Assembly (NCBI GenBank): GCA_964448115.1
Contig: CAYUVA010000005.1
Location: forward strand, 52,465 to 116,464
Reading direction: 5' to 3'
From: CAYUVA01 sp964448115 [NCBI: uncultured bacterium]
GTDB lineage: Bacteria; CAYUVA01
DNA: 64,000 nucleotides
This document shows positions 54,184 to 63,509 of the stretch, piece after piece (within the stretch, counting starts at the first letter, position 1; each line of letters begins with the position of its first letter). The notes below the pieces were generated by a model. The model did not search any database and was not told where the DNA came from. It saw only the letters and a program-made list of their open reading frames with translations. The position numbers and the translations under genes were made by a program.

Positions 54184-57100
54184 TCACTGCTTTACTATTA
54201 AGCTGGGGAAATGCTCCTCATTGCCTGAGTAATCGACCGCCTTAACTTCGAGAAGGTATCTAATAACATCACCATAGGGCAGCTCGCCGATGTCCGCGTA
54301 AAAGCCATAGATTCCATCGCCCTTATTAAAGTCTCCGCTGTTACCATCATCCATCAAGAATAAACCAGTCGGCACACCCTGGTAGAGAACCTGTACAGAC
54401 TCGATATCATCAAGCCCATCCGGGTCGCTGATTACAACGATGAGGTTAAGCGCGCCGCCCAGCCTGGTCAGCCTGGTCGCCATGTAGCCACCTGCCATGA
54501 TGCACGGTGCATTTTTTTGAGGGGTATCGGTTGCGGTGGGAAGCGGCGTCTCGGTGGGAGTTGCGGTCTCATTACTTGTCTGGGTGGCAGTGGGAGTGGA
54601 TGTCGGTGGCGCTATTGTCGGTGTAGCCGTGCTGGTGCTGGTCGCTGTCGGCGTTGAGCTGGGGATCTGGGTTGCGGTTGCCGTCACCGTTGAGGTCGGT
54701 ATATCGGTCATGGTCGGTGTTACTGTCGGAGTTGCCGTCGGCTCGGTAACGCACTCCCGATAGAAGCTCACCTCTACATCATCGATATTCCACCCGCAGT
54801 AATGTACCGACGAGTCGGACGGTCCCATGCCCCAGCGAATGAACACCTGGGGTTGTCCATCAGCTATCGAGCTAATATCATACTCAACCCTTACCCATGT
54901 GCCATCGTACATGCTGGAATCGGGATTCTCCCAGATGGTTGTCCAGTTGAAGCCATTGGTGGAGACCTGCAAAGTGGCGTGATCATAGTCTGAATCCTCC
55001 ACGCCGAGCCAGCGATAGAAGCTTAGGGTAGTGCCGCTCCCCTCGGAGCAGTCAATCGCATCGCTACGCAGGTATCTCGCCGAGGGTATATCATCCTCGT
55101 AATCTCCAGTAAGGTTATAGCCATAGACATTACTCCCCGTGTAGCCATTGGTCGGATCCGGTCCCCCATATTGTCCCCCTTGTCCGGTCGGCTGCCCGAA
55201 TGCCCACATCTCGTGGGTAGTCTGCCAGCCTGGGTTGCTATCCAGAGGCTCTTGAAGGATGATCACATGCTCCAGGGTTACGAAGCTGTAGTATGCGCCG
55301 CTGTTATCATCGGTGGTCATATTGCCGATCTCATCGGAACTGCTCACCGAGAAGTAATACCTGGTGCACGGCTCAAGATCCCTAAGCTCAACTGAGTGGA
55401 AGGTTACCCGATTAGCATGGTAAGTCTGCTCGCTGGGCGGGATGCTATCGCCATAGTCAACGCGAGAATCGGAAGGCTCCGAGGTGGTCCAGGTTATCAC
55501 CGCAGAATAGCCACCTATATCAGTCGCCGAGACATTCATTATTTCAGGTCCTAAGCAATCGATGTTTGCAGTGTCTGAGGCGCTGGTCGGCGAGCCTTCA
55601 CAGTCCGCATCATCATAGGTGGCGGTGATCGTATCTGCGCTGTTTACGAGCAGTTTCCCGGGGGTTGACTCGGTGCTCACCTGCAGGTCGCCGTAGAAGA
55701 AGCCGCTGTCCACGCTCGACTCTGTGAGTTGAACTAGAATGCCGCTAGGGTCGGCATCGCTGGTCGCAAGAACCTGAACCTGCTCCATGGTGCCAGGGTC
55801 GGTATTCAGGTCATCATCGAGCAGCTCGATCAGGATGGTCGAAACGCAGGAGTAAATGTTCCTTTCGATGTTTATTATGCCGCAGCCTTCTGTTGGCTCG
55901 AAGACAACCAGCGCATCCATATCGAAGCCCGGATGTGCACCGCTATAGCTTCCATCGCCATCATCGACCACCTTCACATATCTAGCCGAGCTGATTCCGC
56001 TGCCGGATATATCAAAGCCCTGGGTGCCGGTCCCGGTCCCCAGCGAAGTCCATGGTCCCAGGAAATAGTTGCCGATGTAAACATAATAGCTCTCGTTTGC
56101 CTTATCGGTTGCTGCCTCGATGATGGTGAAATCAACTCCAGGTCGGTCGGTTATCTCGAAGCCCTGTCCGACATCGATGGTTACATGCCCTCCACGCCCC
56201 AGGGAGCAGGGCACACCATCAGGAGGTCCCAGCGCGTAGTTCGGATGGGTTACATTCTCGAAATCGTTATAGGGATCCGGCTGATCGGCGGTCTCCAGGC
56301 GATAACCATAGACTGCGAAGTTGCGTTCAAGCTCCACATCACAGATGGTGGTATCGCCGGTTTCGACGCTTACATCGTTTATCGTCCTTGACTCGTAGCC
56401 ATTAGCCCATACATCTATGTCATAGGTACCGCTGAGGAGGAACTTATGATAATCGCCCATCTGCGGGTCTGTATGGCATTGCCAGTTGTGCTGCTGAACG
56501 CGCACGGTAGCGGGGATGCCCCTGCCGGTGTGGGAACCCGTAACCGTCCCTGCCAAGCCCTTGCCTGCCTGCTCGATGATGTAGATGATGGCGTCTCGAT
56601 TTGCCAGCCAGTCGGTCTCGTAGTCATATCCAGGTGTCTCTATGGTCCAATCGATGTCCCCGCAGACGCCGTAACTCCAGTCATTGGTGTCGCCGTGAGT
56701 CTCGTACCAGTCATAGCCATTGATCACCGTGTAGCCATTTCCCCTATCGTGATAGCCATTTGATAAATATACGATGGCAGCCTCATCAGGCGTATTGACC
56801 GGGGTATAGTTATAAACATAGTTGATATAAGAGGCATCTCCGTGAAAGGATAGTGAGAGCACAAAGTTGTTGACCACGGAGTAATCGCGCAGCGCCACGG
56901 TCTCTGGCTCCGAGAACTGGCTGCTTCCGTGAGTCGAGGATGATACCCACATATAACCATAGTTGCGGTTCAGGTCAACGCTGCGGGAATTGTAGCGAGT
57001 CCCGGCTACATGACCATCCGGGTTGACCACCGGCTGTATCCAGATCTCTCGGCTATCAACCAGGCTGGTGATTAGCGGGCTGGAGCCGTAGTTCTCGCAG

Positions 57101-57651
57101 ATATATATGGCCATATCGAGCGCTATCTCTCCGGAGAAATACTCGTCGCCATGGTGCTGTCCCACGATCCGTACCTCTGGCTCTGCCTCTTCGATATCAG
57201 GATTATCGGTAATCTTGAGCACGATAAGCTCCCGCCCCTGCACCGAGCTTCCCACCACATAAAGACGAACGATGTCGGGATAATCGGAAGCAAGCTGGTA
57301 CATGAGCGTCTTTTTCTGCTCCCAGGTCCTTATCTGCTGCGTCTTGACAAGCTGCTCGTACCTTTGGCGATTGAATGCCCGGATATCGTCGATTATGACC
57401 TCGAAATCGAAGCCGAGATCCCGCAATAGCTGCATTTCGGTCTCAATAGCTCGGATGTTTACTCGCTTGCCCTCTCGTCCGGTGATAACCAGGCTCAGCG
57501 AGTACAGCTCTTGTAAGCCAGACTCATCATCAACCACCACCGAGATCAGGCTCTCCTTTTGGTCGATTCGAGCTTTCCCTGCATCGGCGCTGCTAATAAC
57601 TGCCAGGATGATAAAAAGTGAAGTGATGGAGATTACAAACGATCTGCTCAT
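54184..57651 (-). CDS. Secreted M14-type zinc carboxypeptidase with accessory domains
   Basis: 1155 residues with a signal peptide (about 1-24). After a propeptide-like region, the M14 domain (about 115-370) shows zinc ligands His167 and Glu170 in GQHHGDEY, substrate-site NPDGH and VDLNRNYGY, the third zinc His in LSFHGDAS and the catalytic Glu in [12 protein letters not shown] carboxypeptidase regulatory sandwich follows (about 375-445), then a discoidin-like region, a cohesin/Ig-like region, an FN3-like domain ([18 protein letters not shown]), a MAM-like jelly roll, a Thr/Pro linker (about 970-1045) and the shared C-terminal module (54187-54515). It probably trims peptides outside the cell. 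Confidence 0.87.
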   Translation of the reverse strand: MSRSFVISITSLFIILAVISSADAGKARIDQKESLISVVVDDESGLQELYSLSLVITGREGKRVNIRAIETEMQLLRDLGFDFEVIIDDIRAFNRQRYEQLVKTQQIRTWEQKKTLMYQLASDYPDIVRLYVVGSSVQGRELIVLKITDNPDIEEAEPEVRIVGQHHGDEYFSGEIALDMAIYICENYGSSPLITSLVDSREIWIQPVVNPDGHVAGTRYNSRSVDLNRNYGYMWVSSSTHGSSQFSEPETVALRDYSVVNNFVLSLSFHGDASYINYVYNYTPVNTPDEAAIVYLSNGYHDRGNGYTVINGYDWYETHGDTNDWSYGVCGDIDWTIETPGYDYETDWLANRDAIIYIIEQAGKGLAGTVTGSHTGRGIPATVRVQQHNWQCHTDPQMGDYHKFLLSGTYDIDVWANGYESRTINDVSVETGDTTICDVELERNFAVYGYRLETADQPDPYNDFENVTHPNYALGPPDGVPCSLGRGGHVTIDVGQGFEITDRPGVDFTIIEAATDKANESYYVYIGNYFLGPWTSLGTGTGTQGFDISGSGISSARYVKVVDDGDGSYSGAHPGFDMDALVVFEPTEGCGIINIERNIYSCVSTILIELLDDDLNTDPGTMEQVQVLATSDADPSGILVQLTESSVDSGFFYGDLQVSTESTPGKLLVNSADTITATYDDADCEGSPTSASDTANIDCLGPEIMNVSATDIGGYSAVITWTTSEPSDSRVDYGDSIPPSEQTYHANRVTFHSVELRDLEPCTRYYFSVSSSDEIGNMTTDDNSGAYYSFVTLEHVIILQEPLDSNPGWQTTHEMWAFGQPTGQGGQYGGPDPTNGYTGSNVYGYNLTGDYEDDIPSARYLRSDAIDCSEGSGTTLSFYRWLGVEDSDYDHATLQVSTNGFNWTTIWENPDSSMYDGTWVRVEYDISSIADGQPQVFIRWGMGPSDSSVHYCGWNIDDVEVSFYRECVTEPTATPTVTPTMTDIPTSTVTATATQIPSSTPTATSTSTATPTIAPPTSTPTATQTSNETATPTETPLPTATDTPQKNAPCIMAGGYMATRLTRLGGALNLIVVISDPDGLDDIESVQVLYQGVPTGLFLMDDGNSGDFNKGDGIYGFYADIGELPYGDVIRYLLEVKAVDYSGNEEHFPSLIVKQ

Positions 57652-57762
57652 TGCAACGATTTCTTTCGTTATTTCAATAGGTTATCATCATTTATCCTTA
57701 CGATAATCTTTTATCAGAATGATAAACAATAATCAATAAATGCGCTAGAATAGTTGATTGTG

Positions 57763-58824
57763 ATGAACATAGAAGATTATGATTACCTTCTGCCGGAGGA
57801 GCTTATAGCTCAGCTACCCTTGGAAAAGCGCGATAGCTCCCGGCTGATGGTGCTCGATCCCGTATCAAGGCGTATCTCGCACGCCAAGTTTGATATGCTC
57901 CCGGAAATGCTTTCCAGCCATGACCTGCTTGTCTTCAATGATACCAAGGTCTTCAAGGCAAAACTGTTAGCAACCAACCAGCGAACAGGAAAACGGGTTG
58001 AACTGCTTTTAGTAAGAAAGCTGGAATCGAGCAGATGGCTGGCGCTGGCAAAGCCGATGAGAAGATTGAAGGTGGCTGACAAGCTGATCATCAAAGACGA
58101 GGTAAAAGTAAGTTATGCTGGAAGGCACGATGATAAGGCGATCCTAGATTTCGGGCATGATGTCGATGTTATGGGCATCTGCGAACGATACGGAAAAACT
58201 CCGCTGCCACCGTACATAAAAAGGGGAGAAGATGGCGAGATCGCCGAGCTAGACCCTTATGGCTATCAAACATTATATGCATGCAATTTAGGTTCCATCG
58301 CTGCTCCCACCGCCGGCTTGCATTTCAGCGAGGAGTTATTGCAGCGCCTGCAAAGACGAGGAGTCAAAACCGCCTTTATAACCCTGCATGTCGGAGTGGG
58401 CACCTTCAAGCCGGTTCGCTGCCAGGATATCACCAGGCATATCATGGAAGCCGAATATTACAGTATCCCGCGCCATGTATCTGATTTAATTCGCTCTCAA
58501 ATCGATCGAAAAAAGAGGATCATAGCGGTGGGAACGACTACAACAAGGGCACTGGAAAGCGCCTTCGATGACAGCGCCACCGTAGTTGCAGCTCGAGGAT
58601 GGAGCCGGCTTTTCATACATCCAGGCTACAGGTTCAAGGTGATCAGTGGGCTAATTACCAACTTCCACCTGCCACGCTCAACGCTGTTGATGCTGGTCTG
58701 CGCCTTTGCCGGCAGGGAGTTTATCCTGAGTGCATATCAACAAGCAATCAAAAAAAAATATCGTTTCTATAGCTACGGTGATGCTATGTTCATAACCAGG
58801 AGAAAAGATGAAAGCCACTTATAG
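57763..58824 (+). CDS. queA: S-adenosylmethionine:tRNA ribosyltransferase-isomerase
   Basis: 353 residues from the ATG at 57763; in-frame TTG 57754 and GTG 57760 are less likely. Motifs: YLLPEELIAQLPLEKRDSSR, LVFNDTKVFKAKL, GSIAAPTAGLHFSEELL, FITLHVGVGTFKPV, and FHLPRSTLLMLVCAFAG. It transfers ribose from SAM to preQ1 in tRNA, making epoxyqueuosine. It is divergent from the carboxypeptidase gene and 251 bases before the porin. No tgt gene follows in this window. Confidence 0.95.
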   Translation: MNIEDYDYLLPEELIAQLPLEKRDSSRLMVLDPVSRRISHAKFDMLPEMLSSHDLLVFNDTKVFKAKLLATNQRTGKRVELLLVRKLESSRWLALAKPMRRLKVADKLIIKDEVKVSYAGRHDDKAILDFGHDVDVMGICERYGKTPLPPYIKRGEDGEIAELDPYGYQTLYACNLGSIAAPTAGLHFSEELLQRLQRRGVKTAFITLHVGVGTFKPVRCQDITRHIMEAEYYSIPRHVSDLIRSQIDRKKRIIAVGTTTTRALESAFDDSATVVAARGWSRLFIHPGYRFKVISGLITNFHLPRSTLLMLVCAFAGREFILSAYQQAIKKKYRFYSYGDAMFITRRKDESHL

Positions 58825-58977
58825 CATGTAAGATCGCTATGGGAGCTAAATTTTTTTTCAGGTATTAGAGCCGGTTTAACGAATATTTTTTTATTTGCCT
58901 CATCATTGATGTTCGAACAATAAATCGTGTGTTGATACATGACACACCCCGTCTCGCTCAGAAGCGATCCACTCCTA

Positions 58978-59006
58978 TTGAATAGCAGAGTGCACAATGA
59001 TATAGT
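58978..59006 (+). promoter_or_regulatory. Promoter of the outer-membrane porin gene
   Basis: TTGAAT (58978-58983), 17 bases, TATAGT (59001-59006): 4 of 6 and 5 of 6. It lies 70 bases before the ATG at 59076. The remaining 58825-58977 holds nothing recognisable. Confidence 0.45.
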
Positions 59007-59075
59007 CGTATATTATGCAAATGGTGGTGATCTTAAGAAGGATCGATAGCTACAATTAACAGACGGAGGGATGGC

Positions 59076-60314
59076 ATGAGAAACTTGGTGGTCTTATTGG
59101 TTGCGCTGCTTCTTGCGATTATGCCACAGGTGGCGCTTGCTGGCGGATCTGCGAACCTTAACGCCGGCGCAGAAAGGGTCGCTATGCTCGCCTATGTGGC
59201 AAAGGCAGAGAACCTGACCTGCATCTTCCATAATCCAGCAGGCTTGGCGCAACTTAAGGGGAACAACTTCCACAGCAGCCTTAATCTCGGCTATATCTCA
59301 GCCGGCTTCAGGCTCAGGGAATTCGATGAGGAAGGTAATCCGTATCTGCTAGACGAGATAAAGCCGAAGATCGCTGGCGGGATACTACCGCTGCTTGGCG
59401 TAAGCTCCGACTTTGATACCGAACGCTGGGTGTTTGGAGTCGGGCTTTATTTCCCGTTTTTAGGGGGCGCGTACTTCGAGGAGGACGATGACTTCAAGTA
59501 TCACCTGGTTAGAGCAACCATCATCAATGCATATCTGACGCCGACTGTCGCTTATAGAGTCCTGGATAATCTCTTTGTCGGCGCCGGCATAAGCTATATC
59601 TTCAGCTACAAGAGCGGCGAGCGGTGGATGGAGAAATATGGCTTTGATGGACCCCTTGAGTTCGAGCTTACCGGGCATAGCTGGGGTTGGGATGTCGGAG
59701 CGCTTTATAATCCAATAGAAAAATTAAGGCTCGGTGTATCATTCGCCAGCAAGAACTATCTCGACCTGGAGGGGGATGCAACCTTCACCAATGTTGCCAC
59801 AAAGACAAAGTTCGACCTTAACCTGAAGAACACTGAGATCATCCCATCGACCCTGCGTGGAGGCATAAACTACCAGTTGACCGACAAGGTGCAGGTCGGT
59901 TTCGATTACACCTGGTGGAATTACTCGGTGGTGAAGAAATCGGTCATCGAAGTCTCCGGCGACCTGCCCCTTGGAAAGATTGAAAGTCCCCGCAACTACC
60001 GCGACTCGCTGAATGTGGCGCTGGGAATGGAGTACGCCTACTCGCCGATATGGACATTCTACGGCGGGATAATGCGTGATGTTACGCCAACTCCCGACGC
60101 GACTTATTCCATGGAGACCATTACCAACGACTACATTGCCATCGCAATGGGATTCAAGAGAAAATTTGAAAGATCGGACTTCACGCTTGCATACCAGCAC
60201 CAGTGGCAGGAAAAGAGGAACATCTCCCACAGCATCCTTGACCCTCCATTCAATGTGAAGGTAGAGACTGCAATGTTCGACACCATCGTGGTGGAATACA
60301 ACTTAAGGTTCTAA
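59076..60314 (+). CDS. FadL/OMPP1-type outer-membrane transport protein
   Basis: 412 residues. A signal peptide (about 1-22, ending ALAGG) precedes an N-terminal plug-like segment with CIFHNPAGLAQLKG, the NPA-G signature of the OMPP1/FadL/TodX family. The remainder alternates amphipathic strands and ends in a beta-signal-like VEYNLRF with a terminal Phe, as needed for barrel insertion. Members let hydrophobic molecules cross the outer membrane. Its presence is direct support for a diderm envelope. AGACGGAGGG lies 8-17 bases before the ATG. Confidence 0.9.
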   Translation: MRNLVVLLVALLLAIMPQVALAGGSANLNAGAERVAMLAYVAKAENLTCIFHNPAGLAQLKGNNFHSSLNLGYISAGFRLREFDEEGNPYLLDEIKPKIAGGILPLLGVSSDFDTERWVFGVGLYFPFLGGAYFEEDDDFKYHLVRATIINAYLTPTVAYRVLDNLFVGAGISYIFSYKSGERWMEKYGFDGPLEFELTGHSWGWDVGALYNPIEKLRLGVSFASKNYLDLEGDATFTNVATKTKFDLNLKNTEIIPSTLRGGINYQLTDKVQVGFDYTWWNYSVVKKSVIEVSGDLPLGKIESPRNYRDSLNVALGMEYAYSPIWTFYGGIMRDVTPTPDATYSMETITNDYIAIAMGFKRKFERSDFTLAYQHQWQEKRNISHSILDPPFNVKVETAMFDTIVVEYNLRF

Positions 60315-60326
60315 ACCAAACCAGCG

Positions 60327-61013
60327 ATGCAGGCAAACGACAACCAGGACAGCTACTCCATAACCGGCACCGTCGCCAGGCGAAAAGGCAAGTTCCCCCA
60401 CTACAACTATCCGCCGATTCTCGACATGATCTATGCGCCGAGAAGCGAGCAGGAGAATAAATTGGTCGATCTAGGATGCGGGCTGGCTGAGGTGGCTCGC
60501 GTGGCAAGGGATCGCGGGTGGAAGGTTACCACGGTAGATAATTCCGAGATGATGGTGAACTATGCCGAATCGCTTGGCTTCGAGTCGATCCTGGCTGATC
60601 TGTCCAAGCCGATTCCAATCGATGATGACAGCTTCGATTTCTGCCTTGCGGTCGATGTCGCCCAGTACATCCCTCACTGCGAGGGCTTTTTCTCCGAGAT
60701 CACCCGCATCGTGAAGCCGGAAGGCTTGATCCTGTTCGGCACTGAGAACTACGCATCGCTGAGCAGCCGCCTGCGCCACTTGTGGGGACTGCCCCCGCGC
60801 AACGAGGGAAGGCAGATTCGCTCCTTTACCAAGAGCACCCTGTTTCGGCTATTTGAGCAGCAACGATGGCGTCTGGTCAGGCGAAACTGCTACAACCGAG
60901 ATTTCCCGTTTTTGCGCCCGGTGCCTTTTTTCATGGAGTCCTGGTTCGCCAAGAAGCTGATCTACCTTTTGCAAAACATGAAAAATTTGGACGATGAGGA
61001 AGACCTCGATTGA
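60327..61013 (+). CDS. Class I SAM-dependent methyltransferase
   Basis: 228 residues. Motif I LVDLGCGLAEVAR, motif II-like VTTVDNSEMM, motif IV CLAVDVAQYIPHC and a ITRIVKPEGLILFGTEN strand place it in Methyltransf_11/UbiE-like proteins. It starts 13 bases after the porin stop, so cotranscription is likely. Its acceptor is not deducible; a lipid or small envelope metabolite is possible. It ends in the repeat-rich gap at 61014-61405. Confidence 0.8.
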   Translation: MQANDNQDSYSITGTVARRKGKFPHYNYPPILDMIYAPRSEQENKLVDLGCGLAEVARVARDRGWKVTTVDNSEMMVNYAESLGFESILADLSKPIPIDDDSFDFCLAVDVAQYIPHCEGFFSEITRIVKPEGLILFGTENYASLSSRLRHLWGLPPRNEGRQIRSFTKSTLFRLFEQQRWRLVRRNCYNRDFPFLRPVPFFMESWFAKKLIYLLQNMKNLDDEEDLD

Positions 61014-61057
61014 AAGATGAAACCCTCAACCCTGGAATCTTTCTCAAAACTGCCCAA

Positions 61058-61240
61058 ACATGCCATCCCGAGCGAAGCGAACCATGTCTCAATCCCTGTC
61101 ATCCCGAGCGGAGCGACTGAAAGGAGCGGAGTCAAGGGATATCAGACCCCCTTTCATCCCCTTGCAAGCGGGGAGAATATAGAGGAAAGATTCCTCGACT
61201 CGGTCGCCAGAGTTCCCTAGCTCGAAATGATAGGTTAAGG
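61058..61240. repeat. Dispersed GC-rich REP/MITE-like repeat
   Basis: Two direct partial copies of a CATCCCGAGCG[A/G]AGCGA unit lie at 61060 and 61100. They are followed by a segment with GGAAAGATTCCTCGACTCGG and TTCCCTAGCTCGAAATGATA, which reads on the minus strand as the matching inverted arm (CATTTCGAGC...GAGTCGAGGAATC). The unit is a familiar type of dispersed palindromic repeat in many bacterial genomes, with no coding role. Confidence 0.6.
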
Positions 61241-61295
61241 GACTTCTTGGACATTTTGAGGAAGCCTTCCCTGGGAGAGTCCTAGGATGAGGGCA

Positions 61296-61379
61296 AAAAA
61301 CTCCCTCCCCGTTCACGGGGAGGGCAGGGGTGGGGGTAAAAACTCCCTCCCCGTTCACGGGGAGGGCAGGGGTGGGGGT
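61296..61379. repeat. Two tandem 42-base GC-rich palindromic repeats
   Basis: Copies at 61296-61337 and 61338-61379 are identical. Each contains CTCCCCGTTCACGGGGAG, a 7-base-pair hairpin extended by flanking CCCT/AGGG. Read on the minus strand each encodes TPALPVNGEG-type peptide, the trademark of a widespread dispersed hairpin repeat. A degenerate third copy lies at about 61262-61295. They can act as attenuating hairpins between the methyltransferase and moaB. Confidence 0.75.
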
Positions 61380-61405
61380 CATTAAAAACGACTCTAAACA
61401 ATGTT

Positions 61406-61909
61406 ATGAAGCACGACACTGAAAAGCCGATCAAGGCAGCGGTTTTAACCATCTCGGATCGTTGCAGTCGCGGCGAGGCTGAGGACAAAAGCGGTCCCGC
61501 CATCGTCGAGCTGCTGCTTAGTTGGGGTATGGAGGTCATCTATCGCGACATCATACCCGATGAGCTTGAGCTTATCCGCGCCAGGTTAGTGGAGGTGTGC
61601 GATAAGCTAGGCGCTGAATTGGTTATCACCACTGGTGGCACCGGTTTTTCGCCGCGTGATGTAACCCCGGAGGCGACGCTGAGAGTCATAGAGCGCCAGG
61701 CACCTGGCTTAGCCGAGTTTATGCGTGTAAAGGGCGCGGAGATCACGCCTCATGCGGTTTTATCGAGGGGTATCTGTGGCATACGGGGTCGGAGTTTAAT
61801 CATCAACCTTCCTGGCAGCCGCAAGGCATGCCTAGAGAACCTAAACATCATCGAATCCCCCCTCCTTCACGGCTTGGACATCCTGCTAGGTAGAAGCAGT
61901 TTCCATTAG
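61406..61909 (+). CDS. MoaB/MogA-type molybdopterin adenylyltransferase
   Basis: 167 residues. Family motifs: AVLTISDRCSRGEAEDKSGP, VITTGGTGFSPRDVTPEAT and IINLPGSRKACLEN. It adenylates molybdopterin before metal insertion, so the cell presumably makes molybdenum or tungsten cofactor. MogA and MoaB are hard to separate on sequence; size and the SDRCSRG start fit either. It stands alone between the repeats and an AT-rich helicase remnant. Confidence 0.9.
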   Translation: MKHDTEKPIKAAVLTISDRCSRGEAEDKSGPAIVELLLSWGMEVIYRDIIPDELELIRARLVEVCDKLGAELVITTGGTGFSPRDVTPEATLRVIERQAPGLAEFMRVKGAEITPHAVLSRGICGIRGRSLIINLPGSRKACLENLNIIESPLLHGLDILLGRSSFH

Positions 61910-61948
61910 GTTGACACTTGTTTTGAAATCAGTTATAAGAATATAGCT

Positions 61949-63461
61949 ATGATAGAAGAGTTTATTAATAAATTACGAGAGAACGATGCAATTCGAGATG
62001 AAAAAAGTCCTTACTTACAAGGCGATCCTGATCGAATAAGCATTAAGAGAACTATATAGCAGACATCCCCCTTTTGATGAGAATAACATTATCGATCAAC
62101 TAAATCCTATCATACGAAAAGCACTTATTGAATGTGGATACCACAAACTATATAAACATCAGGCAGAAGCTATTGAACATTCACTTTCGGGGAAAAATGT
62201 TGTGCTAGAATCACCAACAGCAAGTGGAAAAACACTAGCATTTACTATTCCAATGTTTGATATGTTGTTAACTGATAGAAATAGCTATGCAATGATTATA
62301 CATCCAATGAAAGCTCTGACCAATGATCAAAGAAGACAAGTAACCGATCTAGCTAAATTAATGACAGAGGGTCGAAGAATTGAATCCTGGCCTTATGATG
62401 GTGATACTCTGGAACATGAGCGGAAAGCCTTAAGAGAACGTCCACCATCTATTATTTTTACTAATCCTGAAATGATTCACCTTTCATTTCTTGGGCATTC
62501 AAATCTATGGCTTCAATTTTTAAAAAATTTGCGATATATTGTTATTGATGAAATACATGAATATAGAGGTTTCTTTGGAACTAATTTATCTCTTTTACTA
62601 AGGAGATTTCTATTAAAACTAAATAGACTTGGAGTAAATCCTCAACTTTTTTTAACAACTGCAACATGTAATAATCCACTCGAACATGCAAGAAACTTAA
62701 CAGGACAGGATTTTAAATTAATTCAAGCACGGGAAAAGATGAGTCCACATAGAGTTTTCTTATTCATTAATCCTCAAATACCTGATTATTATTTTTATAA
62801 TATTTTCAAATTAAGAATAGCAAAGGCGGCTATTACTTGTTTAATTATGGATTTATCTACCTTAATTTTCTGTCCATCAAGAAAGTTTACTGAAGAGGTT
62901 TGGAGAAAGACAAAAAGAGAAGCAGAAGAAATAGGATTAGATTTTTCTCAAATAATTCCATATAGAAGTGGTTATTCTCCCGAACAAAGAAGAAATATAG
63001 AGGAAGGGCTTAGAGAAGGGAAATATAAAGTTGTTTTTTCAACTAATGCATTAGAATTAGGAATTGATATTGGTAAGCTAGATGTTTGTATTCTTGCCGG
63101 ATTCCCAGACAATGTTATGTCCGCATGGCAAAGAATTGGTCGTGTTGGAAGGGATTGGGATAAAACAGCATATTGTTTATATTATGCATTTAATAATGCA
63201 TATGATCAATTTTATGCAGAAAATATTGATATCTTTCTTAATAAGCCTTTAGATGAGATTTTTATTGGAAACAATAATGATGAATTAATAATTAAACATA
63301 TACCATTTCTACTACATGAATGTGAATGGAATATTAATGATAATAATAAAAATATATTAGGTCAAACTTTTTATGATCATGCTCTATATACATTTCATGA
63401 TCCTTCGGAAAAATATGATCCAATAATTCATGGATGGGTAAAAATACAATCATTCCTTTAA
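61949..63461 (+). pseudogene. Frameshifted, truncated DEAD/DEAH helicase (YprA/MrfA-like), AT-rich
   Basis: A reading frame starts at ATG 61949 (MIEEFINKLREND) and stops at TAG 62057. Homology continues in another frame from about 62040 (LRELYSRHPPFDENN), so one indel near 62035-62042 breaks the gene. The rest has helicase motifs: YKHQAEAIEHSL (Q-like), SPTASGKT (I), VIDEIHEYRG (II), LTTATC (III), FSTNALELGIDIG (V) and QRIGRVGR (VI), as in YprA/MrfA repair helicases. The frame ends at 63461, well before the DUF1998 cysteine domain expected in that family. Base composition is far more AT-rich than all neighbours, suggesting transfer and decay. Confidence 0.82.
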
Positions 63462-63509
63462 TATAGATAATTTTTTATTATTTAATAAATATATTATAAG
63501 GAGTAATGT

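Noticed and set aside
61296-61379. CRISPR array
   Set aside because: Only two tandem units with no spacers between them and no cas genes.
61089-61382. Minus-strand frame with TPALPVNGEG repeats
   Set aside because: This is the translated form of non-coding palindromic repeats, commonly misannotated as a small protein.
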